A stretch of DNA of 64,000 bases from Catenaria anguillulae PL171 (GCA_002102555.1 MCFL01000073.1:56415-120414); one strand, 5' to 3'; positions 23,070 to 34,066 are shown, counted from the first letter of the stretch. The notes: generated from the letters alone by a model not told the origin. A program made the numbers and translations.

Positions 23070-23415
23070 GGGATGAGAAAGCGTCAGGCACTTTGGCGGG
23101 GCCAAAATGTCTAAGTGTTGGTATCCTATCGAAACTGCGTCGTTGCGTCCGCCACCACTGGCACCAGGTACGGGCCAAAACACTGCCGCATGAAGCTTGC
23201 CGATGCAAACGAACTGGACTCGACCTTGCAATGCGCCATTGGCCGAAATGCGACCAGCAAGTGCATTCCCCTGCCCGACATCTAGCCGCCGTGCCAAACG
23301 ACACCCGAAACCTCGGCAAATGGACCTCGTGCAGAGACGGGCAACGTTGGCTCATGGCCTTGGAGTCTCACACACGAACGACAGACAGGCAAGCAAGCAG
23401 CAAGTCCAAATGAGG
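23070..23415. repeat. 345-bp dispersed repeat, copy B
   Basis: Direct copy of 19155-19499 with scattered substitutions and single-base indels. The pair brackets the amidase remnant, the unrecognised gene and the metacaspase. Confidence 0.9.
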
Positions 23416-24639
23416 ACAAGCGCTCAGCGCAACCGACCGGATACGCGTGTGTGAGGACGGCGAAGCACATGAAAGAGACGGCAAGTGCGACAATAAAAGA
23501 CAAGGAAATTGTTGAGACCCGCCTTTACCAGTACCAAAGACGGGAGTGGCCCAGAGAACCGGGCTGCAACTCTGGACGGCCTTGTGGGTCGCGAAGTGCT
23601 CTTGAACCTGCCTTACAGGCGGCAACATCGTTGACCTCGAGACATTGGCCCAGACAAAAGGTTCTCGGCGCGGGCAGCGAAACACAGGAGCGACGGTCGC
23701 GGCGGAAGGTGCCAGCCGAATCCACCACGCAAATCGTGGGCCATGTTGGGGGCCGACCAGAAGCGACAGCGGACGGCAAGCGACAAGAGTCTCGTCAAAC
23801 CTTTTACTAAGTGTGCATCCTTCGCTTCCTCGTCCGGCAGAGATATGGGGCCAAGTGGGCGTAGCAGCAGGCGACAGGCGCAGAAGGACGGAAAGAAGGG
23901 CCAAAGCGAAGGTTCGGCGTACCAGAAAGGAATGGGGGAAGGCTATCGAGGGCCTAAGTGTACATGGAGTTGTAACTTGTTCTATCGAAAGAGAGGGGAG
24001 AAGGGCAAGCGGGCGGCCGGCCGTTTATGAGCGCTTGACCAATTGCATTTGAACCCCAAACACGAAAGCGCCAACTCAACCGCCCACACGCTCGTGCACG
24101 AGTGCCACGAGCGAGACATTATTGTGCCCGAGCCGGGCGGATGCGTGTGTGCCAGGCGGTATCGATACCCAACATGACCGACCTAGCTTGGGGGACGGGC
24201 CTAACCGCCAACACACCCAAATTTGGTGGCGTGGATGCCGGATGAAGGTCCCAAACTGCATGTCTCGCGGTAAGTTCGCAAGCCTCCTTTCGAGCAACGC
24301 GTGCCAAGTCTTGCCAACTTGAAATCTCGAGTGATGAGGAGTGAGGAAAAGGTTTGTCGTGTCGACAGCTGGCTGGCGCCGCCCGTCCATCCACGGTCCT
24401 AGGCTGTATTAAATCAGACCCAAAGAACAAAGAATATCTGAGGTTCTGAAGTTCATTTCCGGCAAACAGGATGCTAGGAGCGAGTTAGGCCCGTGAGAGC
24501 GTCGACTGGGAGTTGGGACTTGGACGTTCAGACGCGTCTCTTACTCTTTTGGACTCTCGTTGGCCCGATCAACAAAAGTCCCACCTGCGTGTGCCTGCTC
24601 GCGACACATGGCCGTTTGAAATCATGGCAAGACAGGAAG
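23416..24639. other. Gene-poor region
   Basis: About 1.2 kb, GC-rich in part, with only short frames on both strands and no recognisable family. Confidence 0.35.
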
Positions 24640-24742
24640 GACGTGATGTCGGAGTGGTCAAAGTGGGGCCGGACTCTTGTTCCGCTGTGAGTCCATCACC
24701 GGTCCCGGTCCCCACACGCAGGTTCGAATCCCGTCCACGTCC
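24640..24742 (+). other. tRNA-like element (possible pseudo-tRNA or SINE head)
   Basis: TGTCGGAGTGG at 24647 is close to an A box and GGTTCGAATCC at 24721 is a perfect B box. GACGTGA (24640) and CACGTC (24736) can pair as an acceptor stem. The anticodon-like loop CTCTTGT has T33, but the T-stem has a mismatch, the D-stem is weak, and the variable region is about 32 nt. No anticodon gives a sensible type II tRNA. I treat it as a decayed tRNA or tRNA-derived element. Confidence 0.35.
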
Positions 24743-24760
24743 ACGTCCACGTCCACGTCC
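24733..24760. repeat. GTCCAC hexanucleotide microsatellite
   Basis: Four and a half tandem GTCCAC units directly after the B-box-like sequence. Confidence 0.9.
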
Positions 24761-25051
24761 AAGCCCATTCTTGGTCGCTCGAGGCTGAGCCAAGCTTCTT
24801 GCCCGCTTCGCAAGGCAGCGTATTCCGCTAGAACAAGCGACATGGATCTGGCTGGTGCAAAGTGAAGCTGTCAGGCCAGGCGTGGATCGATCGGCGGTGT
24901 TTGTCGATCTCGTTTGGCTTTGGCTGGAAACAATTTACCGGTAAGACAGAGGAAGCAAGGGAGGAACGTCGACGTCGACGAACTCATCATCCATGCACTG
25001 CGGTCTCCATTTCGGCAAACTTGTCCACCAAACTCTACGCAACAAGACAAA

Positions 25052-26941
25052 ATGACCGGAAAGAACGATGCACAACCCTTTTCGTCGGTTGATCAAGCTG
25101 CCCGCGAGTGCATGTCGCTGTACGAGGAAGCCAGGTCAAAGGCTGACTCGACCACCTTCGCCACGCGTGCTGCTCAGTTTGTGACTCGCATGTCCAAGAT
25201 GAGCACAAGCAAGATCTCGAGGCGTTCGAGCAGACCTGACCAAGCTCGAGGCCTTGCCCTTTAACCAGTGCCCCCTCGTCCTCGTTTACGTGCTGTGCGT
25301 CATTCTATCCCTCTCCGCACCAAGTTTCTCCAGTCAGGAGTCTGACGATGCAAGTGTTCAATAGCAATGCGTTGCTTCGTCATAATGCCCTCGAAATCGA
25401 TGCGCGCCGCTATGTTTTCCGCATCACATGCCAGTTTATTGCTGCAGTGCGCGGATCAGACTTGAGGCGGGCCCCTGAAGCGAGTACGTTTCTGTTGCCG
25501 TGCTGTGGAGAAGAAAGAGAAGAAACCTGGCTGCAATTCGACTCACTGATGTGTTCTTCTTTCTCTTCAGCCAAGACTCTTGCCAACGCCTTGTTTGAAC
25601 TCGGTCATCGGTTCTCGGTTCGTCGCACTCGCTTTGTCGACCTTGATCTCAGGTATCACCGCGATGGGCGGCCACTGACCGTTTCATCACCCAATTTGCA
25701 GCCATCTGCCGTCATCAGTCCACTCGTCACGCTTGCTTCCAACTACTCGAATGAGCACTCTGTCAATCACATCCATCACATTGCCCTCAAGGTATTCCAC
25801 TCTCGCCACTTCCAGCTGTGTGCATGAAATCTCACTGACAACGACGACCGTCCGGCACCTAGGCGTGTCTTGCGGCATTCGACTTGCAAGCCGGTCTCCC
25901 ACTCTTGGAGCATCCAAAGGAACAGCTGCAAATGCCTATTTCGGTCGAAGACGTCCTCAAGTACCATTACTACGGCGGGATGCTCTTGACGGGCCTCAAA
26001 CAACACGAACGTGCCATGGAAATGTTTTACTTTGTACTTTCGTCCACTCTTGACTTAACTTCACCCCTCATTTTGTGCTTCCCCATCACTCACCTCCTCG
26101 ACAATTGTCGAACCAACAGAACCTCTCGATCCCGACCCGCGGCGCCATCTCGGCCATCCAAATCGAATCCTACCGCAAGCTCCTCCTCACCTCCCTGATC
26201 CACACTGGTCAAACCACAAACTATGCTGGCTCGAAATCCGACCGCAACAACCCCGCCATCACTGCCTCGCACACAGCCTCGGAACCCTACCACCTTTTTG
26301 CCAAGGCCTACGCGGCGTCACTCAGCGCATCTTCCGACTCGACCCGTGTCGACAAATTGCTTGCCACGCACGCGGCGCACTTTGAGGCGACCGAAAACCT
26401 GGGCCTTGTGCGCCAGGCCATGAGCGTGCTCAGGGCACACACGGTGCGGAGGCTGACCAACACGTACATTACCATTTCGGTGCGCGAATTGGCAAAGACT
26501 ATGGGCAGCGATGTGACAAAGGACGAGGCCGAGCGGATCATCGTGCAGATGGTGGCTGCGGGCAAGATCAAGGCCCGTATTGAGCACGCTGCGCCGTGCA
26601 ATGAGGAGGGTATGGCCGTGGATGGCCAGGAGAGCGAGGATATGGTTGAGTTTGTGGACGAGGACGACGAGGAGGCCGGCGAGGCCGGGGCCACGGGCGA
26701 GGTGTTGGATCAGATCAAGGCCGCAGCCGCCGCAAATGTCGCTGAGGTGTTGGCGCAAAAGATTAAGCAGGCGTTGGCGGCCGGCGAGCGGGTCAAGGAG
26801 GCAGAAAAGGGCGTGCTGTTGAGCTATGCAAAGACGGCCAGGGCCCACCCTCAGTCGCGTGAAGGGTCCATGTTTTTGGGATCGACGCCAGGCACAAGCT
26901 CTATGTATGTGACCGCGGATGAGGATATGGATTTGTCGTAA
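25052..26941 (+). CDS. CSN3: COP9 signalosome subunit 3, frame broken in first exons
   Basis: PCI-domain subunit of the COP9 signalosome, which removes Nedd8 from cullins. Exons: 25052-25294, 25334-25493, 25571-25617, 25702-25791, 25863-26033 and 26120-26941. Strong family blocks are KYHYYGGMLLTGLKQHERAM, ISAIQIESYRKLLLTSLIHT, ATENLGLVRQAMSVLRAHTV and RRLTNTYITISVRELAKTMG (winged-helix part of PCI). An acidic stretch and EDMDLS end the protein. Exon 1 needs two added bases (near 25204 and 25237) and exon 2 one more near its start, giving 511 residues. From exon 3 onward the frame is clean. The assignment as CSN3, not Rpn3, rests on the YYGGM-TGLK-ERA block. Confidence 0.8.
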
Positions 26942-27125
26942 CGAGTCGTGATCGATTGTGCCATGACATTGCGTGTGTTTTCCGCCTGTCGGGTTGATTG
27001 GTGTCTGTACGCTGCAAAGTGGCATGTATTCCGAAATGAAAGCATCAATGTACAAAGCATCCTGTCTCACACGACATCACAAAACTCACAAACCCAGCCC
27101 CGACCAGTTTTCTGCTTTTCCTGCC

Positions 27126-28070
27126 TCACGACCTCGACACACTTTTGGCACACCCAAGGAATACTCGCCGGACCTGTCCGTGCGTCAAACTCGTGCAAAC
27201 GCTTCGTAACGGCGAATACGTCGTCCATCCGGCATTCAACCAGCACTTGTCACACTGGACGGCTTGCCCGCATTCCCAGCACTGTGTCCGCGGGCGGCAG
27301 CGATTGCACAAGTCAGTTCCGTCAAAATTGGAGTCACAGTTGACTCGAGAACAGGCAAGGCTCGTTTGGTGAGGGTGGGAAAACAGCACACGATGTTCGC
27401 CACAACCAGCACAGGGGCGAACGAGTGAGCAAAGAACGGCAGACAGTGGCCAAGTGGAGGTGCCAATTCTCGCCCAAGTACCGTGCGGGCGCCATGGGAA
27501 TGCGAGCTTGGGTGATTGAGCACCGCGGTGGATGAGGGTGAGCAGATTGCTTGGCAGGCGGAAGGTGTACAAGGTAGAGTCAAGATCGTAAAGGAATTGG
27601 CGAGAAGGCGAATGTCGTCGACCCAAAGCGTGAGGTCGAGCGATACTTTGCAGCCAGCAATCGTCAACAAAGGTTTGATGGCTTGAATCATGCATGACGA
27701 GGGGGCATTGGGTGTGCAGTCAAGTGAACAGACACTGGGCAACCCGTCATGGCTTCATCTTCCGAGTCGGGGATTGCATAAACGGCCGACAAGTTTTGAG
27801 CCAACTGGGTCCATGCGAAGTGGATGCACAAACGCCTACATTGGGCGGTGACCGCCGGATGTCCAAGTACAAGGTTCGCGGGTACACGAGACGGTCTGTT
27901 TGCGCAATCCGGTTGAGCGATGGATAGCTTGTCGTGAGCCGTTGAAGGAGGAGCGGGCCTTGGGTCATGAGCACAGTCCGCAAAAGGTGACTCAACACAT
28001 CACACGGCAAATAGTCCAGAGTACTCTTGCGTTCCTCGGGTGTGCTTGTCGTCGGGAATTGAACTGTCAT
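27126..28070 (-). CDS. F-box-like protein with Cys-rich C-terminus, frame broken
   Basis: Starts MTVQFPTTSTPEERKSTLDY and has an F-box-like helix pair (YLPCDVLSHLLRTVL...LLLQRLTTSYPSLNRIAQ), as in substrate receptors of SCF ubiquitin ligases. Later pieces, KPLLTIAGCKVSLDLTLWVD and LDSTLYTFRLPSNLLTLIHR, lie in different frames. The C-terminus holds CAGC, CSRVNC, CNRC, CWEC and CDKC pairs, suggesting one or two zinc-binding modules. At least two frame breaks (near 27600 and 27700-27760) separate these parts. Intron placement is not resolved. F-box plus Cys-rich tail is an inference from motifs; the parts could in principle be two genes. Confidence 0.45.
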
Positions 28071-28275
28071 GTTGTCCGTAATTGCGTTATTGCATTGCAA
28101 TGGTCGACATGATATTGGGGGAGGAATCTGGGAGGAATTCCGAGGTCGGTGGATTGTGGGTTCAAATGTCTCACGAAATAAAGATCCGCGCCGCGTCACG
28201 GTTGTCGCTTCCCCGCCCAGCCACGACATTCATGCGTCTTGATACTCCCCAGCCGTTCTCCCCTGGTCTGCCTTG

Positions 28276-28677
28276 TCATGAGTACAAAACGAAATAGCCG
28301 GCGCTCACCAACGAACTCTTGATCAACATGTTGGACTCGGCACACAGTCCGGGCACCAAGCTTGCCATCGGCCAACAACCTTGCCGTGCCAAGTTGATGA
28401 AATGTTTTCGAATTGCGATATCTTGCCAACGTATCCTTACTTGTATTGCCTCCATGACCTCTCGCCATATGTCACCTTGCCGGCGGAAAGGCTCCCGATT
28501 TATGTCCACTGCGGGACGAGTCGACCCCCGCTCCTTTATCCCATTGATATACATCCCCCTCTCATTCACGTTTTCAAGAAACGCTGATAGCAATAGAGGT
28601 GTTGACTTGTGAACGACTCTGGGTACGAAAATAAATAGCTCCCTCAACGTTGCACACCCCATCCACTCGATACTCAT
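28276..28677 (-). CDS. Possible small minus-strand gene, F-box-like fragment
   Basis: A 133-codon frame begins MSIEWMGCATLRELF and contains FRRQGDIWREVMEAIQ, which resembles the core of an F-box, followed by a candidate donor GTAAGG. No clear continuation was found. It could be a first exon of another F-box-like gene or a chance frame; its start lies close to, and divergent from, the surface-protein gene at 28735. Confidence 0.25.
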   Translation of the reverse strand: MSIEWMGCATLRELFIFVPRVVHKSTPLLLSAFLENVNERGMYINGIKERGSTRPAVDINREPFRRQGDIWREVMEAIQVRIRWQDIAIRKHFINLARQGCWPMASLVPGLCAESNMLIKSSLVSAGYFVLYS

Positions 28678-28734
28678 TCAATCTTCCCGAGAGCAGTTTG
28701 CGTCTCCAGCTTCAGCATTACAGCATAGACGACC

Positions 28735-30114
28735 ATGGCCCTGTGCACTTCATCTCCATCGAGTTTGCGGTTATCAAGGCGCGCGAGGCGGCGAGCACCG
28801 CTCTCGCTCCGACACTGCTTCTTCTTGGCGTCGACCCTAGTTTTCCTCCTCTTCCTCGCCGTTCCCACACTTGCGCAGTCTTGTGACCCGCGGTTCACTA
28901 GCTGTACAACGGTAGTGTCTCGCACCACCATCATAACATCAACCACAAGTTCCCTCAATCAACCAAGCTCAAGCGGATTCGGATCTTGGCTCTCGGACTC
29001 GTGGGACAGATTCAGAAATTGGGGCCGAGACATCTTTGGCCGCGTCCGTGATTTTTTCAGTTCAGATCCGGACCCAGCTGTTGGCGGCGGTCTGAGCAGG
29101 AGTTCGCCTGAGCTCGTGCAGCCAACCCGCCCGTCATCCACAACTGCCCGGCTCGGGGCTCAGCCATCGTCTACTCCACGCACGGGAGGAAGCGCCTCAA
29201 CACCTTCTCCAACACAGCCACCAATCCCAGGCACCCCGAATCGCGCTGATGGCTCCGTGTCCAACCCATCGCCGTCACCAGCAAGTGACGACAGTGCTAC
29301 TCGCCTCAATCCGGGGCGTACTGTTTCTCCGCCCGCCACTCCAAGTGCGACTGGAACGCAAACGGACGGCCCACCAAAGGAAACTCCTCCTCTCCTGGAT
29401 CCGCAAGTCACCTGTGGCGACGGTGTATGCCAGGCACACGAGACGTGTCAGAGTTGTCGTATCGATTGCGCCATCATTATCGACGACCGGCTCGTCCATT
29501 GCAATACTGGGCTGCAGAGGTGCGAGCAGAGCAAGGAAGTGGTGATTGTGGCCATTTCAAATGAGTATGCTTTGCCTTGCATCACGATAGAATCCCTCTC
29601 CGTTGTCCATTCAATTCACTCACTTTTTGCTGTTCCCACTCACAGCAACTCGTCCACATCCATCGTCACCCGCGATCAAATTCCACCGGCCGTCGCCAAG
29701 TATCCCATCGTCCTCGTTGATGCCGTCAATGCCAACAACTCGACAGCAACACCGCGTGTCCTGCTCCCCTTCTTACCCCCTGGCGCCAACCCCGGCTTGC
29801 TTCTGGGCCACCCGGGCATCAAGTCACTCGTGTACTTTTCCCCAGTCAATCTCTTGGAACCAGCGATTGCATGGTTTGAAGGAAATGGATGGGCCGTCGT
29901 GTCGGAGGAAGAGTGTCGGTTGGGCAGGCCCGGTCCGCTTATGCCTGCTTCCGCTGCTTGGAAGGACCTTTCCATATCGGTGGACGACGAGGATTGGCAG
30001 CCGGCCATGCGTGGGATATTTGCTCGACAGCCAATGTCATCTGCAGCGACGTCATCCCGACAGTCTGCATGGGCTATCGTAGGCCTTTTCGTTTTTGTAT
30101 GGATCCAACTGTGA
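28735..30114 (+). CDS. Secreted GPI-type surface protein with CGDGVC motif
   Basis: Exons 28735-29564 and 29646-30114; the 81-nt intron (GTATGC...ACAG) is divisible by three and stop-free, so it could also be retained. The product is 432 residues. A basic N-terminus precedes a strong signal peptide (FFLASTLVFLLFLAVPTLAQ). A Ser/Thr/Pro stalk of about 130 residues follows. A compact Cys module, CGDGVCQAHETCQSCRIDC, resembles the CGDGVC-E-C-C-DC repeats of diverse secreted proteins. A folded C-terminal domain follows (KYPIVLVDAVNA, LLGHPGIKSLVYFSPVNLLE) and a hydrophobic end (AWAIVGLFVFVWIQL) fits a GPI signal. Ligand or enzyme role unknown. Confidence 0.7.
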   Translation: MALCTSSPSSLRLSRRARRRAPLSLRHCFFLASTLVFLLFLAVPTLAQSCDPRFTSCTTVVSRTTIITSTTSSLNQPSSSGFGSWLSDSWDRFRNWGRDIFGRVRDFFSSDPDPAVGGGLSRSSPELVQPTRPSSTTARLGAQPSSTPRTGGSASTPSPTQPPIPGTPNRADGSVSNPSPSPASDDSATRLNPGRTVSPPATPSATGTQTDGPPKETPPLLDPQVTCGDGVCQAHETCQSCRIDCAIIIDDRLVHCNTGLQRCEQSKEVVIVAISNEYALPCITIESLSVVHSIHSLFAVPTHSNSSTSIVTRDQIPPAVAKYPIVLVDAVNANNSTATPRVLLPFLPPGANPGLLLGHPGIKSLVYFSPVNLLEPAIAWFEGNGWAVVSEEECRLGRPGPLMPASAAWKDLSISVDDEDWQPAMRGIFARQPMSSAATSSRQSAWAIVGLFVFVWIQL

Positions 30115-30268
30115 CTATGACCAGACCAGACCAGACTCGATTCGACTTGATTTCGACTTGATTTCCACACCATATATTTACAAAACATCCGTTCCATATT
30201 AGAAAATTCAGTACCCATGTCCATACCATCAACCCAACCTTGACAATTTGAGCGGGCCTATCCCTTAA

Positions 30269-31033
30269 CCCTTTCGTTCCCGCTCGGTACAAATTTGTAC
30301 CTGGCGGTTTTTGTCAATAACTGCTTAACGAGCCAAACAAGCACAACTTCCAATATCAGAAATGGATTTCTGACCCTTGTGCGAGTATTTTGATATTGGT
30401 CGCAACCCGATTGGCTGAGCAGGAGACCGGCAATTGCCGCTCAAAGGTGAACCCTATGCATTTAGGGTCTGAGGGCGATCTCCCACCCCAGGAAAGCTAC
30501 GGACAAGCTGTTTACAGAATTTGAAAGCTACGGACCAACGTATTTCATATTTTAGGGTGAATTTTCGGCACCGCAAAGATCTTTGGCGGGGCAGGGGAAA
30601 ATGTACTCAGAATGCGCGAAACCCCCCAGGTACAAATTTGTACCGAGCTCAAAAAGCACACTTCCGACCGCCACACAGGGCTGAAATCTTCCAGAATACT
30701 GTTTCTCCAATGGGGAACAATGAAAATGTTGGCAGACTCTGGTTTCAGCCCCGTTGGTGGACAGGAACCCCATTCGCCAATGGCTGGTGGCAGTTTGTAG
30801 CCTGGAGGCTGAAGGAGCAACCATGATCGGCGCTCGCGTCCATCCTGGTCATTTCCAGCTTGGACCAAGTCCCTCAAATCTCTCGCAAGCGCCATGAATT
30901 TGTCAGAAATTTTTACATGAAGCCATTCGATGAAGATCACTATTCCTTTTTCCATGTTTTGAGGAGATTCCGAGCAGTGGTTGTTGTCGGAGACGCTCGG
31001 TACAATTTTGTACCTGACGCGGGACCGAAAGGG
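30269..31033. mobile_element. piggyBac-like MITE (765 bp) flanked by TTAA
   Basis: Terminal inverted repeats CCCTTTCGTTCCCGC (30269, plus) and CCCTTTCGGTCCCGC (31033, minus) match at 14 of 15 bases, and each end abuts TTAA (30265-30268 and 31034-31037), the target and duplication of piggyBac transposons. A subterminal palindrome GGTACAAATTTGTACC follows each end. The interior has frames up to 136 codons on the minus strand but no DDD transposase, so the element is probably non-autonomous. It sits between the surface-protein and oxygenase genes. Confidence 0.82.
30286..30301. repeat. Perfect palindrome, left subterminal copy
   Basis: GGTACAAATTTGTACC. Further copies lie at 30629-30644 (perfect) and 30999-31014 (one change, central ATTT). 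Each is flanked on one side by GCTC and on the other by TGRC/TGG. Confidence 0.9.
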
Positions 31034-31186
31034 TTAATGTTGGGGTGATCAGGGGTGATCTCGGCTCTCCGATCACACGAAAGTCTCACATGAAATCTTT
31101 TCTGCGAGATGCTGCTCTGAAGCCAATGAACTGTCCATGCCAACGGCGCCCTGACGACCAACACATTTATTTTACTGACAAGCACA

Positions 31187-33805
31187 ATGGCAATCAAGCA
31201 CACCCGCACATACGACGAAGACAGCAACCCCGACTCCGAAGCAGAGGTCGAGCACGATGACCCAGATTCGCCCGCCGCCCAAATCAGCGACTTGCTACGC
31301 GAGGCGCCGGCCTTGGGCGAATTCACTTTTGGCGGCCTGGCCAATACGTTACCCCGTGTGCCCGGCATGCATGTGCAAGGGGTTGGCCTTGTCCCGCTCC
31401 CTCTTGTTGATCCATCGTTCGCCGCCCGCCTCGCCGAATTCGGTCACTTGGCGCCGTTTGGCCGCGGCGAGCAGACACTGACCGACATGGCCGTGCGCCG
31501 AACGTGGGAGTTTGACCGGAATCAAGTATCATTCACCAATCCGGGGTGGCATCGCGGGCTCAGAGCTTTAATTCCAACCATCGCCGACAAGCTCGGATGT
31601 CCCGAGATGCCGCTCGAGCTCCACCTGTACAAGATGCTCATGTACGAGAGCGGATGCCATTTCGTGCGGCATCGGGATACCGAAAAGGAGGATCGCATGT
31701 TTGCCACGCTGGTCATTCAATTGCCATCGGTGCACCAGGGTGGTGAGCTGGTCGTGTATCAACCAGATGGGACCGCCGTTGCACACGATTTTGGAGCTGC
31801 CGGGGGCACCAGCGCCTTCCGTTCGCATTTCGCTGTGCACTACGCCGACGCCGAGCACGAGCTCAAGCCTGTCGTGAGCGGATACCGCCTCGCCCTCGTT
31901 TACTCCGTGTGTTGGCCGCGCGGCCAAGATCATGTGGATTTGCAAGTTGCCCACCAATGCGCTGCTGACATTGCAACTCACCTCGCCGACATTGCCGAGC
32001 AAGAGGCAGTCTTCCACTATTTCATGGACCATCATTACACCACGGCCTCGATTGCCGCACTCGGCCTCAAGGCACTCAAGGGCGCTGACCGCGACCGTGT
32101 CCGCATGCTTCAAGCGGCGAATGCACACTTGCCGCAAGACCAGCGATTCACGTTTTACCTCCTTCACGGCAAACGCTTCGTGTCGTATGGTGACGAGAGC
32201 TGCTATGGCGAAGATCGTTGTTGGTTCGAGTTGGATTCGAGCACATCGTTCTCCAAGTTGTATTCGATGGACGGGACGGACAAGAGCGAGTTGCTCCAGT
32301 CCAGGGTGAATCTGGGGCAACTCATCAACCCGGACGAGAAGAGTGAGAAGGGGTTGTGGCGTGGGTACTCGGAGTCGTCCGTGGAAGAGTACACGGGAAA
32401 CGCTGGGGTTACTAAGGATACCCAGTACTTCAAGTTTCTCCTTGTGGCGGTATCAGCTTCAACCGGTCCATGGGCGACGGCGCCGTTTTCTGGCAACAAG
32501 AAGGTCCTGCAAAAGATCCTCGCCCAACACCCCAACATTGACGCCGGCACCTTGAATCGCATCATGGCAGCCATGCCCAAGTTTGTCAAGGATACACCGC
32601 CACCTCTTCGTCGCGCGTTGTACAGGAGCACGAATTAAGTCGCTGCCGAGCTGTTCCAACTCATTGTTACACGCTCGCTTGTCGATTCGGTTCCGGCGTT
32701 CTTCGCCACTTTCCCAAACTCCTACCCTGCCATGACATCGGCCGAAGCCTTTGACTTCCATCCACGGAATGCTGGCGATCAATTAGCGCTGCTGATTGCC
32801 GCCATGCGCTCACCACCACTCTGGTATGCCATGCACGCTTTCGTTGCGAATGCAATTCGCCAGACGGACGACGCAATGTGTGTGGGACTCGAGCTCGTAT
32901 TCGCCGCGATGAATGATGGTATTGCCCCGGCTGGTTGGCAACCATTTCTCCATTCACTTGTTTCGGCGCGGCCTCTGCCGTTCGGCTGGCTTGATCGTCT
33001 CAACCCATTACTTCTCAAGGCCATGTCGAAGCCGCCCGTTTGGCAGGCCATGGCCAACGGAATGGTTCGCGCCCTCGAGCTGCTCGACTCCCGACTCGAC
33101 ACTGGGCTTTCCATCATGAGCTGCGCCATCCAGCACAACGTCCCAGTGCATGTTTGGTCCACGCTCGCTCCCGCAACATTTTCCAACTTGGCAATCCCAA
33201 CCTCGCAAGCCTTGCGCGACTGGCAGCTCCAATCGCGCCTCTGGCGTGTCCTCATTCCGTCGCAGCAAACACCCGTGCTCGAATCCGTCATTGCATCCTA
33301 CCTCGCGGCCAATAAACCTTCGCAACTCGACGTGCCCCTCAAGGAAATCCTCGCCAACCTTCCCGGCACCCACCCAACCACCGCCTCACTATTCCTCCCA
33401 CTCATGCACTCACGCCTGCGCTGGCTCGCCCGCCGGATCACGCACTACACATCACAGATACCTGCCAATGGCGCCACGTCTTGGCGCGTCGCAAACTTCT
33501 TGTTCCCAAACAATGCCGACATTGAGCGGTTTGTGCAGTCCAACTCGCTCACGTTGACCATCAACGGGTTTGACGGGATTGCCGATGCGCGTGAATTCTT
33601 GCGCCGGCTCAAGCTGGTCCGAAACAATACGGGCGGGTATTTCACGGGCGAGGCCACTGGCTCGGGCAAAAGGGCCAGGATCGAGTTGGTCAAGACGGCG
33701 GCAGCAAGGGATATTGAGCGCCGGGCATTGGACAAGTTGCAGAGCGAGTCGGATGAGTTGAGTCGGGTGGTGCGGCGATTGGAGGAACAACGAGTGCCTC
33801 GATGA
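31187..33805 (+). CDS. 2-oxoglutarate/Fe(II) oxygenase-like protein with in-frame TAA
   Basis: One reading frame of 873 codons including stops, interrupted by a single TAA at 32636-32638. The first 483 codons hold a prolyl-4-hydroxylase-like double-stranded beta-helix: HLYKMLMYESGCHFVRHRDT with the His-x-Asp iron ligands, LVIQLPSVHQGGELVVYQ, and HYADAEHELKPVVSGYRLAL with the distal His and the 2-oxoglutarate-binding Arg region. After the TAA the same frame continues, 31 codons to the next Met at 32732 and then 357 codons to 33805, with coding character throughout and a charged helical end. A nonsense change, sequence error or readthrough are all possible; two separate genes are less likely. 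Substrate unknown. Confidence 0.72.
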
Positions 33806-34066
33806 ATGGAGGTGGGTGGTGGTGTCATATGTGTGTCAAGCGAAAAACAAGGGTGGGCGATGAGAAATACAGATATTGCAGTTGAGATATTTAGATAGCA
33901 CAATACCAACTTACTGGGGGGAGAGACAAAAGAAGAAAAGCGGGCAAAGACAATGAAACTGGGCAAAAAAGGAAAGATACCTCCAACACTCAAAACCAAG
34001 AAATGAACAAAACAACAATCAACTGCTCACCCCCAATCCATGGGTAAACACAAGCAGTCAAGGTCC

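Noticed and set aside
24640..24742. Functional tRNA-Leu or tRNA-Ser gene
   Set aside because: Boxes and acceptor stem suggest it, but the T-stem mismatch, weak D-stem and lack of a Leu or Ser anticodon argue against a working tRNA.
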